64,000 nucleotides of DNA from Leifsonia sp. ALI-44-B. Lineage in GTDB: Bacteria; Actinomycetota; Actinomycetes; Actinomycetales; Microbacteriaceae. Location of the stretch: the NCBI RefSeq assembly GCF_001984125.1, contig NZ_MTQL01000006.1, forward strand, positions 744,001 through 808,000. Direction: 5' to 3'. This document shows, in pieces, positions 18,667 to 26,512 of this stretch (its first letter is position 1; the number at the start of each line of letters is the position of its first letter). The translations under genes and the position numbers were made by a program. The notes beneath the pieces were generated by a model. The model had not been told where the DNA came from, did no database searches, and saw only the letters and a list, made by a program, of their open reading frames with translations.

Positions 18667-19170
18667 TTACCTCTTCTCGATCAATTCGTGGAACGTGCGG
18701 ATGGTGGTCTGGACCCACAGGGATGCGATGCGGGGGATGATTTCGGCGGCGGCTGGCATGACGACGTAGCCGTTCTTCTTGCGGGGGCGGAACTGCCGCT
18801 TCGTGTGACGTGTGACCTTGAACCGCTTGCCCTTCTTGGAGGTCGCCTGGTAGGTCGTCACGTCGTTCTGGTCCGCGCCGAACTCGACGCCCGCGAAGTT
18901 CTCGGAGGGCTTGAGACCGCCTGTGAGGGCTCGGCCGACCGCGGCGGACTTGAGTGTCACGTTCTGATCTGAGACGGCGACTCGGGCGGTGGAGCCGAGC
19001 ACACGTGCTTCGCTGCGGGTCGAGGCCCGCTCGGCTACCGCCTTGCGCCACTCGGGGTCCACCACGGACTTCGTGACCCGGCGAATCTGCTTCGCCAGGT
19101 CACGCTCGAAACCCTTCATGGCGAGGATGACGCCCTGGAGCTCTTTCGAGTTGAAGACCGAGATGCGCAC
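18667..19170 (-). CDS. Basic phage structural protein, 167 aa
   Basis: Start taken at GTG 19170, with AGGT upstream; the protein begins RISVFNSKELQGVILAMKGF. It is strongly basic in the middle (SKKGKRFKVTRHTKRQFRPR) and ends in a helix (IASLWVQTTIRTFHELIEKR). The look is that of HK97 gp10-like proteins, although its place between tail tube and tape measure is where tail assembly chaperones normally sit. No slippery frameshift arrangement is apparent here. Confidence 0.6.
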   Translation of the reverse strand: MRISVFNSKELQGVILAMKGFERDLAKQIRRVTKSVVDPEWRKAVAERASTRSEARVLGSTARVAVSDQNVTLKSAAVGRALTGGLKPSENFAGVEFGADQNDVTTYQATSKKGKRFKVTRHTKRQFRPRKKNGYVVMPAAAEIIPRIASLWVQTTIRTFHELIEKR

Positions 19171-19178
19171 GGCGTGAC

Positions 19179-19595
19179 CTACGTGACGGTGCCAGCGGCG
19201 TAGACCGGCTGGCCGACGACTTCGAGGCTCACGGTCGAGACACCGAATGCGTCCACCGCGCCGCCGACCGCCCCGGGCGTGATGAGCACGGTTGCGGTGA
19301 ACTTCGGGCCGGTGCCGTGGGGCGAGAACTCCATGGCGACCTGCTTGCCGATGTTGTTGTTGAGGTAGATGCTGAGCGATCCGGCCGTCTCCCAGTCCTG
19401 GAGGTAGGACAGGTCCAGCTTCCACTCGGGGATGCCGGTGTCCACGATCACGGCGTCCGGCGTGCCGCCCTTGAACTTGGCGACCGGCACGGTGGGCGTG
19501 AGCGCGGCCGAGTTGATGGCTTTCTCGTAGCTGTCGGTGGCGATCTTCAGCAGGTAGTTCTTGAAGACGCGGCCCTTCGGGGCGATTGCGACCAT
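19179..19595 (-). CDS. Major tail (tube) protein
   Basis: 138 residues, beta-rich, starting MVAIAPKGRVFKNYLLKIAT. VIVDTGIPEWKLDLSYLQDW and the later EFSPHGTGPKFTATVLI resemble the tail tube folds of small actinophages. It lies between the tail terminator and the tape measure side of the operon, as expected. Confidence 0.75.
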   Translation of the reverse strand: MVAIAPKGRVFKNYLLKIATDSYEKAINSAALTPTVPVAKFKGGTPDAVIVDTGIPEWKLDLSYLQDWETAGSLSIYLNNNIGKQVAMEFSPHGTGPKFTATVLITPGAVGGAVDAFGVSTVSLEVVGQPVYAAGTVT

Positions 19596-19600
19596 GGGGG

Positions 19601-19981
19601 TTACTCCTTGTTTGATGTGACGGTGAGGGTGATGTCGTAGGCGAGGTGCTGGTCATCGAACTTGACCTTCTCGGCGTCCGCCCATCCGATGCCCGCCAGG
19701 TCGAGCTCATGGATGAGGGCGTTCACGCCGTCGTCCAGTTCGTCCTCTGCGGCGGTGGTGTCGGTCTTGGGCGAGACGATCGTGGCGGTGAACTCGATGG
19801 CGTGGAGCCCATCGGGGGCTTCGGGGAGACGGGTGATGCGCTTCTGTTTCAGCATCACGATCACGCCGGAGAGGGCGTCCACGTTGCGCTGATACGGGAT
19901 GATGCGCCATTTCGGGTGCGCCGTCACGAGCGGCTTGAGCGCCCGCTCCAGCACGTGGCGCGGCTTGTTCGAGGCGGCCAT
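19601..19981 (-). CDS. Tail terminator protein
   Basis: 126 residues. The alternating pattern WRIIPYQRNVDALSGVIVML and IEFTATIVSPKTDT followed by an acidic helix (EDELDDGVNALIHELDLAG) is typical of tail terminator or neck proteins (gpU-like). It sits just before the tail tube gene and its ATG overlaps the stop of the preceding gene at 19981. Confidence 0.65.
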   Translation of the reverse strand: MAASNKPRHVLERALKPLVTAHPKWRIIPYQRNVDALSGVIVMLKQKRITRLPEAPDGLHAIEFTATIVSPKTDTTAAEDELDDGVNALIHELDLAGIGWADAEKVKFDDQHLAYDITLTVTSNKE

Positions 19982-20304
19982 CAGAGCGCCACCGGAACGG
20001 CCCGCTTGGGGCGCAGCAGCGCCTTCACTTGCCAGTCGAGCGGGAAGGGGCGCAGGACGAACTCTCCTTCGCCCATGCCGCCGTCAGGGTCGATCTTCGA
20101 TGCGTTCCACAGGTTGCGGGTTTGCATCAGGTGGGCGAGCACGTAGCGCTCGGGCAGCGGGTCGTCCTCTTCGAGCTCGGGCGCAAATTCGAGCACCTGC
20201 GCCTTGGCCGAGTCCATGACGAGACGGAGGATGTCGTCATCCTGCGGAGCGTCGTCCCACACGTCGCGGATCGTGGTGAACGTGTACCAGGTCCAGACGG
20301 TCAT
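19981..20304 (-). CDS. Head-tail connector-like protein
   Basis: 107 residues, acidic N-terminal half (DVWDDAPQDDDILRLVMDSA) with helices and a Trp-containing C-terminal segment (RPFPLDWQVKALLRPKRAVP). Size and position after the capsid genes fit an HK97 gp6-like connector. It overlaps both neighbours by a few bases (ATGA at 20301-20304). Confidence 0.55.
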   Translation of the reverse strand: MTVWTWYTFTTIRDVWDDAPQDDDILRLVMDSAKAQVLEFAPELEEDDPLPERYVLAHLMQTRNLWNASKIDPDGGMGEGEFVLRPFPLDWQVKALLRPKRAVPVAL

Positions 20305-20705
20305 CGAGACGCCCGAATGTAGAGTTTGCCCTCGCCCGCAAAGTCGCCGCTCGCGGCCGCCTGAATGAACGGCGGCAGGTTCGTTTCGGCGAACTCACGA
20401 GCGGCCCCGTAGATCGGGCTCGCACCCACGACGGGGAAGGGCAGCGACGTGGTGTACGTGCCTGCCGTTCCGTGCACCCACCGGGGGCCAGCGGCGCTGG
20501 TCATCATGTCGGGAGTGAGCCCGCCGCGGAACGTGACGCCACCGGCGGTGATGTTTCCAACGAACTGAATCTCGCACATGCTGTAGCCGGTCAGGTCGAG
20601 CACGTCGAGGTTGAACCGCTCGTCCTTCGAGATGGTGTACTCCCAGAGCGAGACGTCTGGGCGAGCCGGGTCTAGCGTTGACGGAATGAATTTTTGGATC
20701 GCCAT
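20301..20705 (-). CDS. Phage head protein of unknown role, 134 aa
   Basis: First gene after the capsid gene, beginning MAIQKFIPSTLDPARPDVSL, beta-rich (YSMCEIQFVGNITAGGVTF) with no known motif. It could be a head decoration or head completion protein. GAAAGG lies upstream of ATG 20705; a strong hairpin separates it from the capsid gene, so it is probably made in smaller amounts. Confidence 0.5.
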   Translation of the reverse strand: MAIQKFIPSTLDPARPDVSLWEYTISKDERFNLDVLDLTGYSMCEIQFVGNITAGGVTFRGGLTPDMMTSAAGPRWVHGTAGTYTTSLPFPVVGASPIYGAAREFAETNLPPFIQAAASGDFAGEGKLYIRASR

Positions 20706-20735
20706 GACGGCCTTTCAGAGTCGGTTGGGTGGGGT

Positions 20736-20768
20736 GCTGCCGCCCGGGTGAGGTCGCCGGGCGGCAGC
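20736..20768 (-). terminator. Strong hairpin after capsid gene (attenuator)
   Basis: A perfect 12-bp stem (GCTGCCGCCCGG with CCGGGCGGCAGC, 9-base loop) begins 9 bases after the capsid stop codon. There is no T run, so it may only reduce read-through or protect the capsid message 3' end. It lies in the only gap of more than 20 bp inside the late operon. Confidence 0.6.
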
Positions 20769-20777
20769 AGGGGCGGG

Positions 20778-22409
20778 CTAGTTGGTGACGAGCTGGAGTG
20801 CCTTCGGGTACTCGACGCGGGTCTGGAGGTAGCCGAACAGGGCCTCGTCGTTTCCGCCTCGAGCGATGTCGATGGCCGAGACGCGGATGGGTGCGCCGCC
20901 GAGCTCCCGGGCCTGAGCGGCTTCCTTCGCGCCGACGAGCACGGTTCCCGTGGCCATCTGGGCGTGGGGCACGATCTTGAAGTTTTCGGTCTGGCCGTCT
21001 TCGAGTCCGAGGCTCATCGAGAGGAACGCGAGAACGTCGTCTTTCTTGGTGAACATGATCTGTTCGAACACGTCGGGTGCGACGACGGCGTAGGACGGGA
21101 TCGCTTCGGCGGTGATGACGCGGAGAGCGCCGCGCACGACCTTGGCGATGCCGGAGCCGACGCCGGTCGGGATGGTGCCGACAGCGGCCGTCTGAGCAGC
21201 AGCGACGAGGTTGGCCAGGTGCTTGTTGTCGGACTTCATGGCGTAGCTGTCGGCGGCGAGGCGCAGGAACGACTCGATGACTTCGAGCTCACCGAAGTCC
21301 CAGAACTCGCGGGCGAAGTCCCAGCCGCCCGCGAAGCGGGTCGTGGTGAACGTGACTTCTTCGGTCGTGGGCGTGTTCGAGGGAACGTCGGCCTTGTTAC
21401 CGGCCCACTCGTCTACCTCGGGCTTGACCTTGAAGCGCCATCCCTTCGACACGAGCTTGGTGAGCGGAGCGCCCGCGCCGGTCAGGGGGATGATGCGGCG
21501 CTGGTAGGTGCGGCCGTCCCAGACCTGGCCGACGTACTCGGGGACGACGACGCCGGTTCCGACCGCGCCGGTTCCGTCGATCTTGACGTCCTTGAACGCG
21601 GCGAGCAGGTTGCCGGTGTCGCCGGTCTGGACCGCATGAGCGATCGCGGCGAACAGGGCGTTCTTGTCCTGCTTGGGGGCGGCGGGGGCCGCGGGGGCGG
21701 CGTTGAACAGGCCGGGGGCGACTGCTGCGTTGGTCACGGTGGGTTCCTCTTCTGCCGGGGTTTCCGGCTCTTCGATGACGGTCTTTTCGGTGATGGTTGT
21801 GGTTTCGCCGTCCACGGTCGTGGTGCGGGTCGTGGTGCGCTTGCGGGTGACGCCCTGCTCATCGGTGAACTCATCCGAGAACTTCTCGGTCGTCACGACG
21901 GGCTCGCCCGCTGCGGGGGCTTCCGGCTCGGCGGGTGTCTCTTCGGGGTCGGTGTCCACGGCTGCGGCCATGAGCGCCGCCGACTCGAACGCGCCTCGCT
22001 CCACGAACGCTGCGCCCGTGAGCTCACCGCACGTGGCTTTGCCGTTCCGGATGCCGACGCCGCGGACTTCCGCCGAGAGCCGCATGGGCTTACCGGCCTG
22101 TTTGGCCTTCTCGATGCGGGCGAGCAGAGCGTCGTCGGCCGGGTTGCGGCCAATCCGGAACGACGCGTAAACGCCTGCCGGGCTCTCGGTGGCGGTGAGG
22201 AATCGGGCGCGGGGCTGTAGCTGGTCGTGGTCTTCGTTGGCGTTGAGCACCGAGATGTCGCCCGGGATCGTGATGATGCCGGGGCGGTCGATGCTGAACA
22301 TGCCGATGTTGGTATGACCGACTTCGCCATAGGGCAGCAAGAGGCCAGAGACCACTCGCTCCTCATGGTTGGCCGTCAAGTCCCCGGCAATGATGTGGGC
22401 GTCTGTCAT
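20778..22409 (-). CDS. Capsid maturation protease fused to major capsid protein
   Basis: 543 residues from ATG 22409. Residues 1 to about 155 are an HK97-type (S78) prohead protease: VSGLLLPYGEVGHTNIGMF, then the likely catalytic His in NANEDHDQLQ and Ser in MRLSAEVRG. About 155-255 is a charged, Thr/Glu-rich linker (TTTRTTTVDGETTTITEKTV) that may act as a scaffold or delta domain. The rest is an HK97-fold capsid protein (TGVVVPEYVGQVWDGRTYQR, FAGGWDFAREFWDFG, SYAVVAPDVFEQIMF). Protease and capsid are usually separate genes. Self-cleavage near residue 240-260 would free the shell protein. Confidence 0.88.
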   Translation of the reverse strand: MTDAHIIAGDLTANHEERVVSGLLLPYGEVGHTNIGMFSIDRPGIITIPGDISVLNANEDHDQLQPRARFLTATESPAGVYASFRIGRNPADDALLARIEKAKQAGKPMRLSAEVRGVGIRNGKATCGELTGAAFVERGAFESAALMAAAVDTDPEETPAEPEAPAAGEPVVTTEKFSDEFTDEQGVTRKRTTTRTTTVDGETTTITEKTVIEEPETPAEEEPTVTNAAVAPGLFNAAPAAPAAPKQDKNALFAAIAHAVQTGDTGNLLAAFKDVKIDGTGAVGTGVVVPEYVGQVWDGRTYQRRIIPLTGAGAPLTKLVSKGWRFKVKPEVDEWAGNKADVPSNTPTTEEVTFTTTRFAGGWDFAREFWDFGELEVIESFLRLAADSYAMKSDNKHLANLVAAAQTAAVGTIPTGVGSGIAKVVRGALRVITAEAIPSYAVVAPDVFEQIMFTKKDDVLAFLSMSLGLEDGQTENFKIVPHAQMATGTVLVGAKEAAQARELGGAPIRVSAIDIARGGNDEALFGYLQTRVEYPKALQLVTN

Positions 22410-22414
22410 GGTTC

Positions 22415-23491
22415 TCAGTCCTCCGTGTACGGGCCGGTGTTGATGGTGGGTGCGGTGGGGTTCGAGCCGAAGTCGAACCGGATGCGCTGGCCGCGGGGGC
22501 ACACGTTATCCATCGACAGCAGGGCCTCGAACGGCTCGGACCAGAACGCCATTCGGTCGGTGGTTTCGACCTTCGTGGTGGCGTCGGTTTCGTAGTTCAG
22601 CGAGGCCTTGGGCTGTGCGGCTTCGACGGCGGCGGCGGGCAAGTTGAGGAACGAGGCGATGTCGAGCTTCGCGGCGTTGCGCGCTTCGATGGCGAACGAT
22701 GGTTCGGCGGTTCCTTCGAACGTGGCGGCGATCGAGTAGGGCACGAACATGACCGCGCCGTTGGGGTCCTGCCGGGCCTTGGCCACGGCGTCCACGTACT
22801 TCTTCGCTTCTCGGTCCGTCATGCCGTTGTCCTCTTTTTCGGTGAGGACGATGGCGGGAATGGGGTTGCGGGCTTTCCCGGCCCACGTCTTTTCCAGGTC
22901 TTTGGATGCACGGATCGTGGTCCCGGCGCAGTTGAGCAGACCGGGCATCGGGCCGGGCAGATACATCACGGCGTCCGGGTTGGTGACGGGCTTCTTGTCT
23001 ACGAGGATGCCGCCGTTCTGGTCGAGCTCCCAGCGCTCGTAGGGGATGCGGGCGGCGTCGGTGATCGTGCCGTTGTCGCTGCGCTCGAATGCCCAGAGCG
23101 AGTGGCCGTAGAAGATCCAGTCATCGAGCGTCTGAGCGGTGCGGAACCACGGCGGGGTGCCGGTGTTGGTGCGGTAGAGCCACGTCGGCTGGTTGGCCAC
23201 GAGGCCGTTCGCGTCGAGGGCACGGAGCGGGCGTCCGGCGAGCTCTTGGATGATGCGAGCTCGGCCGTTCACGACGGCCGCGACTGTCATGGCTTCGGCC
23301 CGGGTGACGGGGTTGGTGGCGATTCCGAAGATGTCGGACCAGACGAACTCCTGGAGGGATGAGTCCGACCAGGGCGACACGACGCCGGATGATCCGGCGA
23401 GGCCAGCGAAGCCGCCACCAACGAGGTTAGACGGGTCTTGGAGCCCGAATGCTTCGCGGAGTGTCGTGAGGAATCCCATGTCGAGAATCAT
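22415..23491 (-). CDS. Portal protein
   Basis: 358 residues from ATG 23491 (MILDMGFLTTLREAFGLQDP); a start at 23479 is equally possible and neither has a clear ribosome binding site. Typical portal features are the early helix NPVTRAEAMTVAAVVNGRAR, then PTWLYRTNTGTPPWFRTAQT and later LTEKEDNGMTDREAKKYVDA and FLNLPAAAVEAAQPKASLNY. It forms the ring through which DNA enters and leaves the head. Short for a portal, in keeping with the small genome. The first 65 bp overlap the preceding small gene. Confidence 0.88.
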   Translation of the reverse strand: MILDMGFLTTLREAFGLQDPSNLVGGGFAGLAGSSGVVSPWSDSSLQEFVWSDIFGIATNPVTRAEAMTVAAVVNGRARIIQELAGRPLRALDANGLVANQPTWLYRTNTGTPPWFRTAQTLDDWIFYGHSLWAFERSDNGTITDAARIPYERWELDQNGGILVDKKPVTNPDAVMYLPGPMPGLLNCAGTTIRASKDLEKTWAGKARNPIPAIVLTEKEDNGMTDREAKKYVDAVAKARQDPNGAVMFVPYSIAATFEGTAEPSFAIEARNAAKLDIASFLNLPAAAVEAAQPKASLNYETDATTKVETTDRMAFWSEPFEALLSMDNVCPRGQRIRFDFGSNPTAPTINTGPYTED

Positions 23492-23708
23492 CTGGACGCA
23501 CGGCTTCATCGGACGAACGGGCGGCGTTGCGGCGGATGTATTGCGCGCGCAGACGGTGGGCATCCTGGCGGGGCGCGTGCACGTTCTCTTCGTGAAGAAC
23601 CGCGGAATCGTGGGCCGCGAGCATGGTCCAGGTGAACGCCGACCAGTAGGCGCATTCGTCACAGGTGACGACGACTGAGGTCGAGGATTGGTCGAGCTTG
23701 ATCGTCAT
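23427..23708 (-). CDS. Small zinc-finger-like phage protein, 93 aa
   Basis: The N-terminal half has CDECAYWSAFTWTMLAAHDS followed by HEENVH, a C-x2-C...H...H pattern able to bind zinc. The C-terminal half is Arg/Asp-rich and overlaps the portal gene by 65 bp, which may mean the true functional part is only the first 50 residues. It lies 3 bases after the terminase stop. Function unknown. Confidence 0.55.
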   Translation of the reverse strand: MTIKLDQSSTSVVVTCDECAYWSAFTWTMLAAHDSAVLHEENVHAPRQDAHRLRAQYIRRNAARSSDEAVRPDDSRHGIPHDTPRSIRAPRPV

Positions 23709-23711
23709 GGC

Positions 23712-25436
23712 TTAGTCCCCTGCGGTGATGATGGATGAGGTCGTGCTGTTGCTCTTGTTCGCGAACCATTGGTCCCAGTTGCGCAGCGCGCGAGTGGCCG
23801 CGACAAGGGTCGTGATGTCGCCGCCTGATGCTTCGACGCCCCAGAGCCACACGCCCTGTTCGCCGCGCACTTCGCGCTTCGCTGCGCGGTCTACGGCGTC
23901 ATCGAGCGAGGTCTGGCCGAAGTGCTTGAGCTTGCCCCGTTCGAGGTCGCGCATGATCTGCACGCACCCGGCCGCGTGCTCGCGGTAGGTCTGCACCCGG
24001 AGCCGTGGCTTGGGCTTCATGCGCGCCGTTTCGGTCGCTGTGGCCTTGCCCTCTGCGATGTCGTCGTAGGCGATCGTGGAGCCGCGGTATCGCTTGCTGA
24101 GCTCGCCATATCGCTCGGGCATCCAGGCGGTGCCCACGCGGTGCTCGACAACCTCGATGTAGGCGACGCCACGGGAGTCTCGCCATGCCACGACGATCGC
24201 GGCCACACCGCCGCCCGGCTTGATGTCGGCCCCGAATGCGACGCGAGCGGGCTTGGTCTTCTTCTTGGCCAGGGCGGCGTTCTCCCACCACTCGGCGGGG
24301 ATGGCCTTGACGCCGAACGACTCGGGCCAGAGTGACAGGTACTCGCGTGCCCACTGCGGCCGCGGGAGCTTCGCCCAGTTCTTCCGCATCTTCGCCATGG
24401 TCGTCAGAGTGCCGATGCCGGGGTGGACTTCGGCCACGAGCTTCATGGCCTCTTCGATGTCCTCGATGAGCTCCCACGGTGTCGTGTCGTCCACGGCGAA
24501 GTCGATGCCGCCCATGTCGGGGCTGCCCTTGCGCAGCTGTTCGAGGAACTCCCAGAACGGGCCGACCCGCGCCTCGCCGGCCGTTCCCGAGATGAGGATG
24601 GCGGAGCCCTCTTTGGTGTCCTGCAGGGGCACGATACCGGCGAGCAGTTCGGCGCCCTCCAGCGGGTCAATCTCCTGCGCCTCATCGAGCCACGACACGT
24701 CCGCCGCCTCGCCGCGGTACGAGTCGGCGTCGGGCTTGAGCACGAGCATCGTCGAGCCGTTGTCCCAGTAGATGCCCTTGCCGACTTCGCCTCGCATGAT
24801 CTTGAAGCCGCGCGACTTCGGCTCGACGGTCGGAACGGCATCCGGGCCGAAGAGCGCGACAGCCTGCGGCGGGCGCTTCGGCTTGGCCCCGCGAAGCCAC
24901 GGGGGTAGCTCCTGGTCGTCGGGCGGCTGGATCGCGTCGAGCCGTCCGGCCCACTCGCGCAGACGCCGTGAACCGGCGACGCCGGACTGCGCCGAGAACG
25001 TGACCTGATAGCCGGGACGGTTCGCGCACCGGCCTGACAACAGGCAGAAGATCGTGGTCGTCTTTGACCCGCGTCGGGGAACCTCGACCACTTGCGAATC
25101 GAAATCGGCGTTCAGCGTGTCAACCATCTGCAACTGCTGGGGCTGGATCGGATTCCGCGGCGGCTTCATCATCTTGAGCGCGGCGATCGCGTCGGGGTCG
25201 TCCAGGTCTACGAGCTCCAGACCGTAGGCGCGGGCACCCGTGAGGAAGTCCAGACGGCCCTCGCGATCCGCTGTGTAACCTGAGTGGAATTTTGGAGAAA
25301 TCCCCCGGTCCCGAATCCTTTCCCACAGATCGAGAGAGAATTCCGTGCTGCCCCCAAGCGGAGGTACGGGTGGATTCTCAAAAACCGGGGCAGATCGAGG
25401 CGTTTCGAGCGTCGATGTGGTCATGATGGCTACCAT
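23712..25436 (-). CDS. Terminase large subunit
   Basis: DNA-packaging ATPase and nuclease. 574 residues from ATG 25436, which overlaps the HNH gene stop; MTTSTLETP at 25424 is an alternative start. The Walker A variant lies in VVEVPRRGSKTTTIFCLLSG and the Walker B in DVSWLDEAQEIDP. The C-terminal nuclease domain has acidic strands (VAFGADIKPGGGVAAIVVAW). An HNH protein directly upstream, as here, often works with the terminase in packaging. No separate small terminase is recognised. Confidence 0.92.
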   Translation of the reverse strand: MVAIMTTSTLETPRSAPVFENPPVPPLGGSTEFSLDLWERIRDRGISPKFHSGYTADREGRLDFLTGARAYGLELVDLDDPDAIAALKMMKPPRNPIQPQQLQMVDTLNADFDSQVVEVPRRGSKTTTIFCLLSGRCANRPGYQVTFSAQSGVAGSRRLREWAGRLDAIQPPDDQELPPWLRGAKPKRPPQAVALFGPDAVPTVEPKSRGFKIMRGEVGKGIYWDNGSTMLVLKPDADSYRGEAADVSWLDEAQEIDPLEGAELLAGIVPLQDTKEGSAILISGTAGEARVGPFWEFLEQLRKGSPDMGGIDFAVDDTTPWELIEDIEEAMKLVAEVHPGIGTLTTMAKMRKNWAKLPRPQWAREYLSLWPESFGVKAIPAEWWENAALAKKKTKPARVAFGADIKPGGGVAAIVVAWRDSRGVAYIEVVEHRVGTAWMPERYGELSKRYRGSTIAYDDIAEGKATATETARMKPKPRLRVQTYREHAAGCVQIMRDLERGKLKHFGQTSLDDAVDRAAKREVRGEQGVWLWGVEASGGDITTLVAATRALRNWDQWFANKSNSTTSSIITAGD

Positions 25437-25747
25437 TCGCGGATGTCTTGTGCACGATTACGTGCGGTCGAGCGTCGGGAGTTGGTGATCTGCGCGCCGA
25501 GTTTGCCGCCCGCGATCTGGTTGCAGTTGCGTGGCCAGAGCTCGGACTTCCGGTGCACTGGCCCGACGTTGGCCAGGGTCGGCTCGCCGCCTCGGGCTGC
25601 GTCGATGCGGTGACCGACCTGCCACTTGTGCTCGCGGAGTACCGGCTTGCCGCAGTTGACGCACGGCAGCGGGAGCATGGGCTCCAGCTTCTTGCGCAGC
25701 TTCGGTGAGTGCGTCGTCCACTTCTGGTTGCGGTGGTGTTGGCTCAT
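25430..25747 (-). CDS. HNH endonuclease
   Basis: 105 residues. The zinc-binding CVNC pair at about 28-31 is followed by VGHRIDAARGGEPTLANVGP and LWPRNCNQIAGGKL, the H...N...CN pattern of HNH nucleases that act with terminase at packaging sites. ATG 25747 overlaps the preceding stop as ATGA. Its stop overlaps the terminase start. Confidence 0.88.
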   Translation of the reverse strand: MSQHHRNQKWTTHSPKLRKKLEPMLPLPCVNCGKPVLREHKWQVGHRIDAARGGEPTLANVGPVHRKSELWPRNCNQIAGGKLGAQITNSRRSTARNRAQDIREW

Positions 25748-26025
25748 GACCATGCCTCCATGCGGTCGCGCTCGAACCGGCAGAAGGGCACGCGAGGATG
25801 AATGCGCCAGTGCTCTATGAGCTCTTCGGATGCGTACGCGAGGGCTCGGGTTTCGTTGCCCTTGAATAGCGTGTAGGCGTCGATGCCAGCGCGTTTCCCG
25901 CGTGCGTTGAGTAGAACCCCGTTCGTCGCCGTCTCGGCCCTCTCGTAGGCGGCTTCGAGGAACAGTTCGTACTCGACCCGCGCGGCTCTCCACTGGTCGA
26001 TGGCCTGGTCGAAGTAGGCGCTCAC
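25744..26025 (-). CDS. Phage protein of unknown function, 93 aa
   Basis: GTG start at 26025. A helical N-terminus (AYFDQAIDQWRAARVEYELF) leads to ALAYASEELIEHWRIHPRVP, a segment I associate with small proteins next to HNH/terminase genes in actinophages. No catalytic motif. It overlaps the HNH start by 4 bases. A small-terminase role is possible by position but not shown. Confidence 0.6.
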   Translation of the reverse strand: MSAYFDQAIDQWRAARVEYELFLEAAYERAETATNGVLLNARGKRAGIDAYTLFKGNETRALAYASEELIEHWRIHPRVPFCRFERDRMEAWS

Positions 26026-26288
26026 GATAGGCTCCCGCCATGGATACCGATACTCTGCTTGCCCTGCTCGGCTACGTCGTCGGCCTCGCCGTCGCTCTGG
26101 TCGCCCTGTACTTCATCATCAAGTCGGCGGTGCTGGCCGCTCTGCGCGAGCACACGCTGAGCAGCACCACGGCCGTCTCGGTGACGACGGTCAGCGACGC
26201 GGCTGCGGCGGCACTGGCCAAACCACACGAGCCACAGCAGAGCGCCTAGCGGCCACGCAACCATCGGGTCGAGGTATTCGCCGGTCAT
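26022..26288 (-). CDS. Possible small protein, 88 aa (opposite strand of a better candidate)
   Basis: This frame fits the leftward operon perfectly: its ATG overlaps the preceding stop as ATGA at 26285-26288 and its stop overlaps the next start as GTGA at 26022-26025. The first 27 residues (MTGEYLDPMVAWPLGALLWL) could be a membrane helix, but the remainder is Arg/Asp/Gln-rich and reads like the shadow of the + strand gene 26040-26249. It may be a very short real gene with a tail imposed by the opposite strand, or not translated. Confidence 0.3.
   Translation of the reverse strand: MTGEYLDPMVAWPLGALLWLVWFGQCRRSRVADRRHRDGRGAAQRVLAQSGQHRRLDDEVQGDQSDGEADDVAEQGKQSIGIHGGSLS
26028..26033 (+). promoter_or_regulatory. 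-10 box for leaderless + strand phage gene
   Basis: TAGGCT ends exactly 6 bases before ATG 26040, the same spacing as at pncB (54577) and the first DedA gene (49701). Confidence 0.45.
26040..26249 (+). CDS. Small phage membrane protein, 69 aa, on the non-late strand
   Basis: One strong hydrophobic helix at about 6-29 (LLALLGYVVGLAVALVALYF) followed by a Thr/Ala/Val-rich tail. Codon use shows the strong G/C third-position bias of real genes in this window. No ribosome binding site, but a TAGGCT -10-like box lies 6 bases before the ATG. As a + strand gene inside a leftward operon it would be transcribed against it and so may be expressed in the lysogen. Function unknown. Confidence 0.6.
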   Translation: MDTDTLLALLGYVVGLAVALVALYFIIKSAVLAALREHTLSSTTAVSVTTVSDAAAAALAKPHEPQQSA

Positions 26289-26512
26289 GCGAAGAGCTCC
26301 TGTCGCACGGGGTATGCCTGACCCATGGCGAACGCGAGGGCTGCGTCCCACGTGGTGAAGAATGCGCCGATGTCATTGCAGTCTTGAACGAACCATCCGA
26401 GGCCATAGCCCCCGGTCGCAGACCCGGCCCGCGTGATGAGCCATCGGTTCGATCGCCACAGGCCTGTGTGTGCCGAGACGTGGCTGGTGCTTCCAACTTC
26501 GGGCATGCTCAT
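26285..26512 (-). CDS. Phage protein of unknown function, 75 aa
   Basis: Starts at ATG 26512, overlapping the preceding stop as ATGA. Residues 15-45 (LWRSNRWLITRAGSATGGYG) and the GWFVQDCNDIGAFFTTWDAA segment form a small compact alpha/beta-looking protein without known motif. Confidence 0.6.
   Translation of the reverse strand: MSMPEVGSTSHVSAHTGLWRSNRWLITRAGSATGGYGLGWFVQDCNDIGAFFTTWDAALAFAMGQAYPVRQELFA

Noticed and set aside
18667-19179. A -1 frameshifted tail assembly chaperone between the tail tube and tape measure genes.
   Set aside because: The single gene there is intact, basic and ends in its own frame; no slippery sequence with an overlapping second frame is evident.
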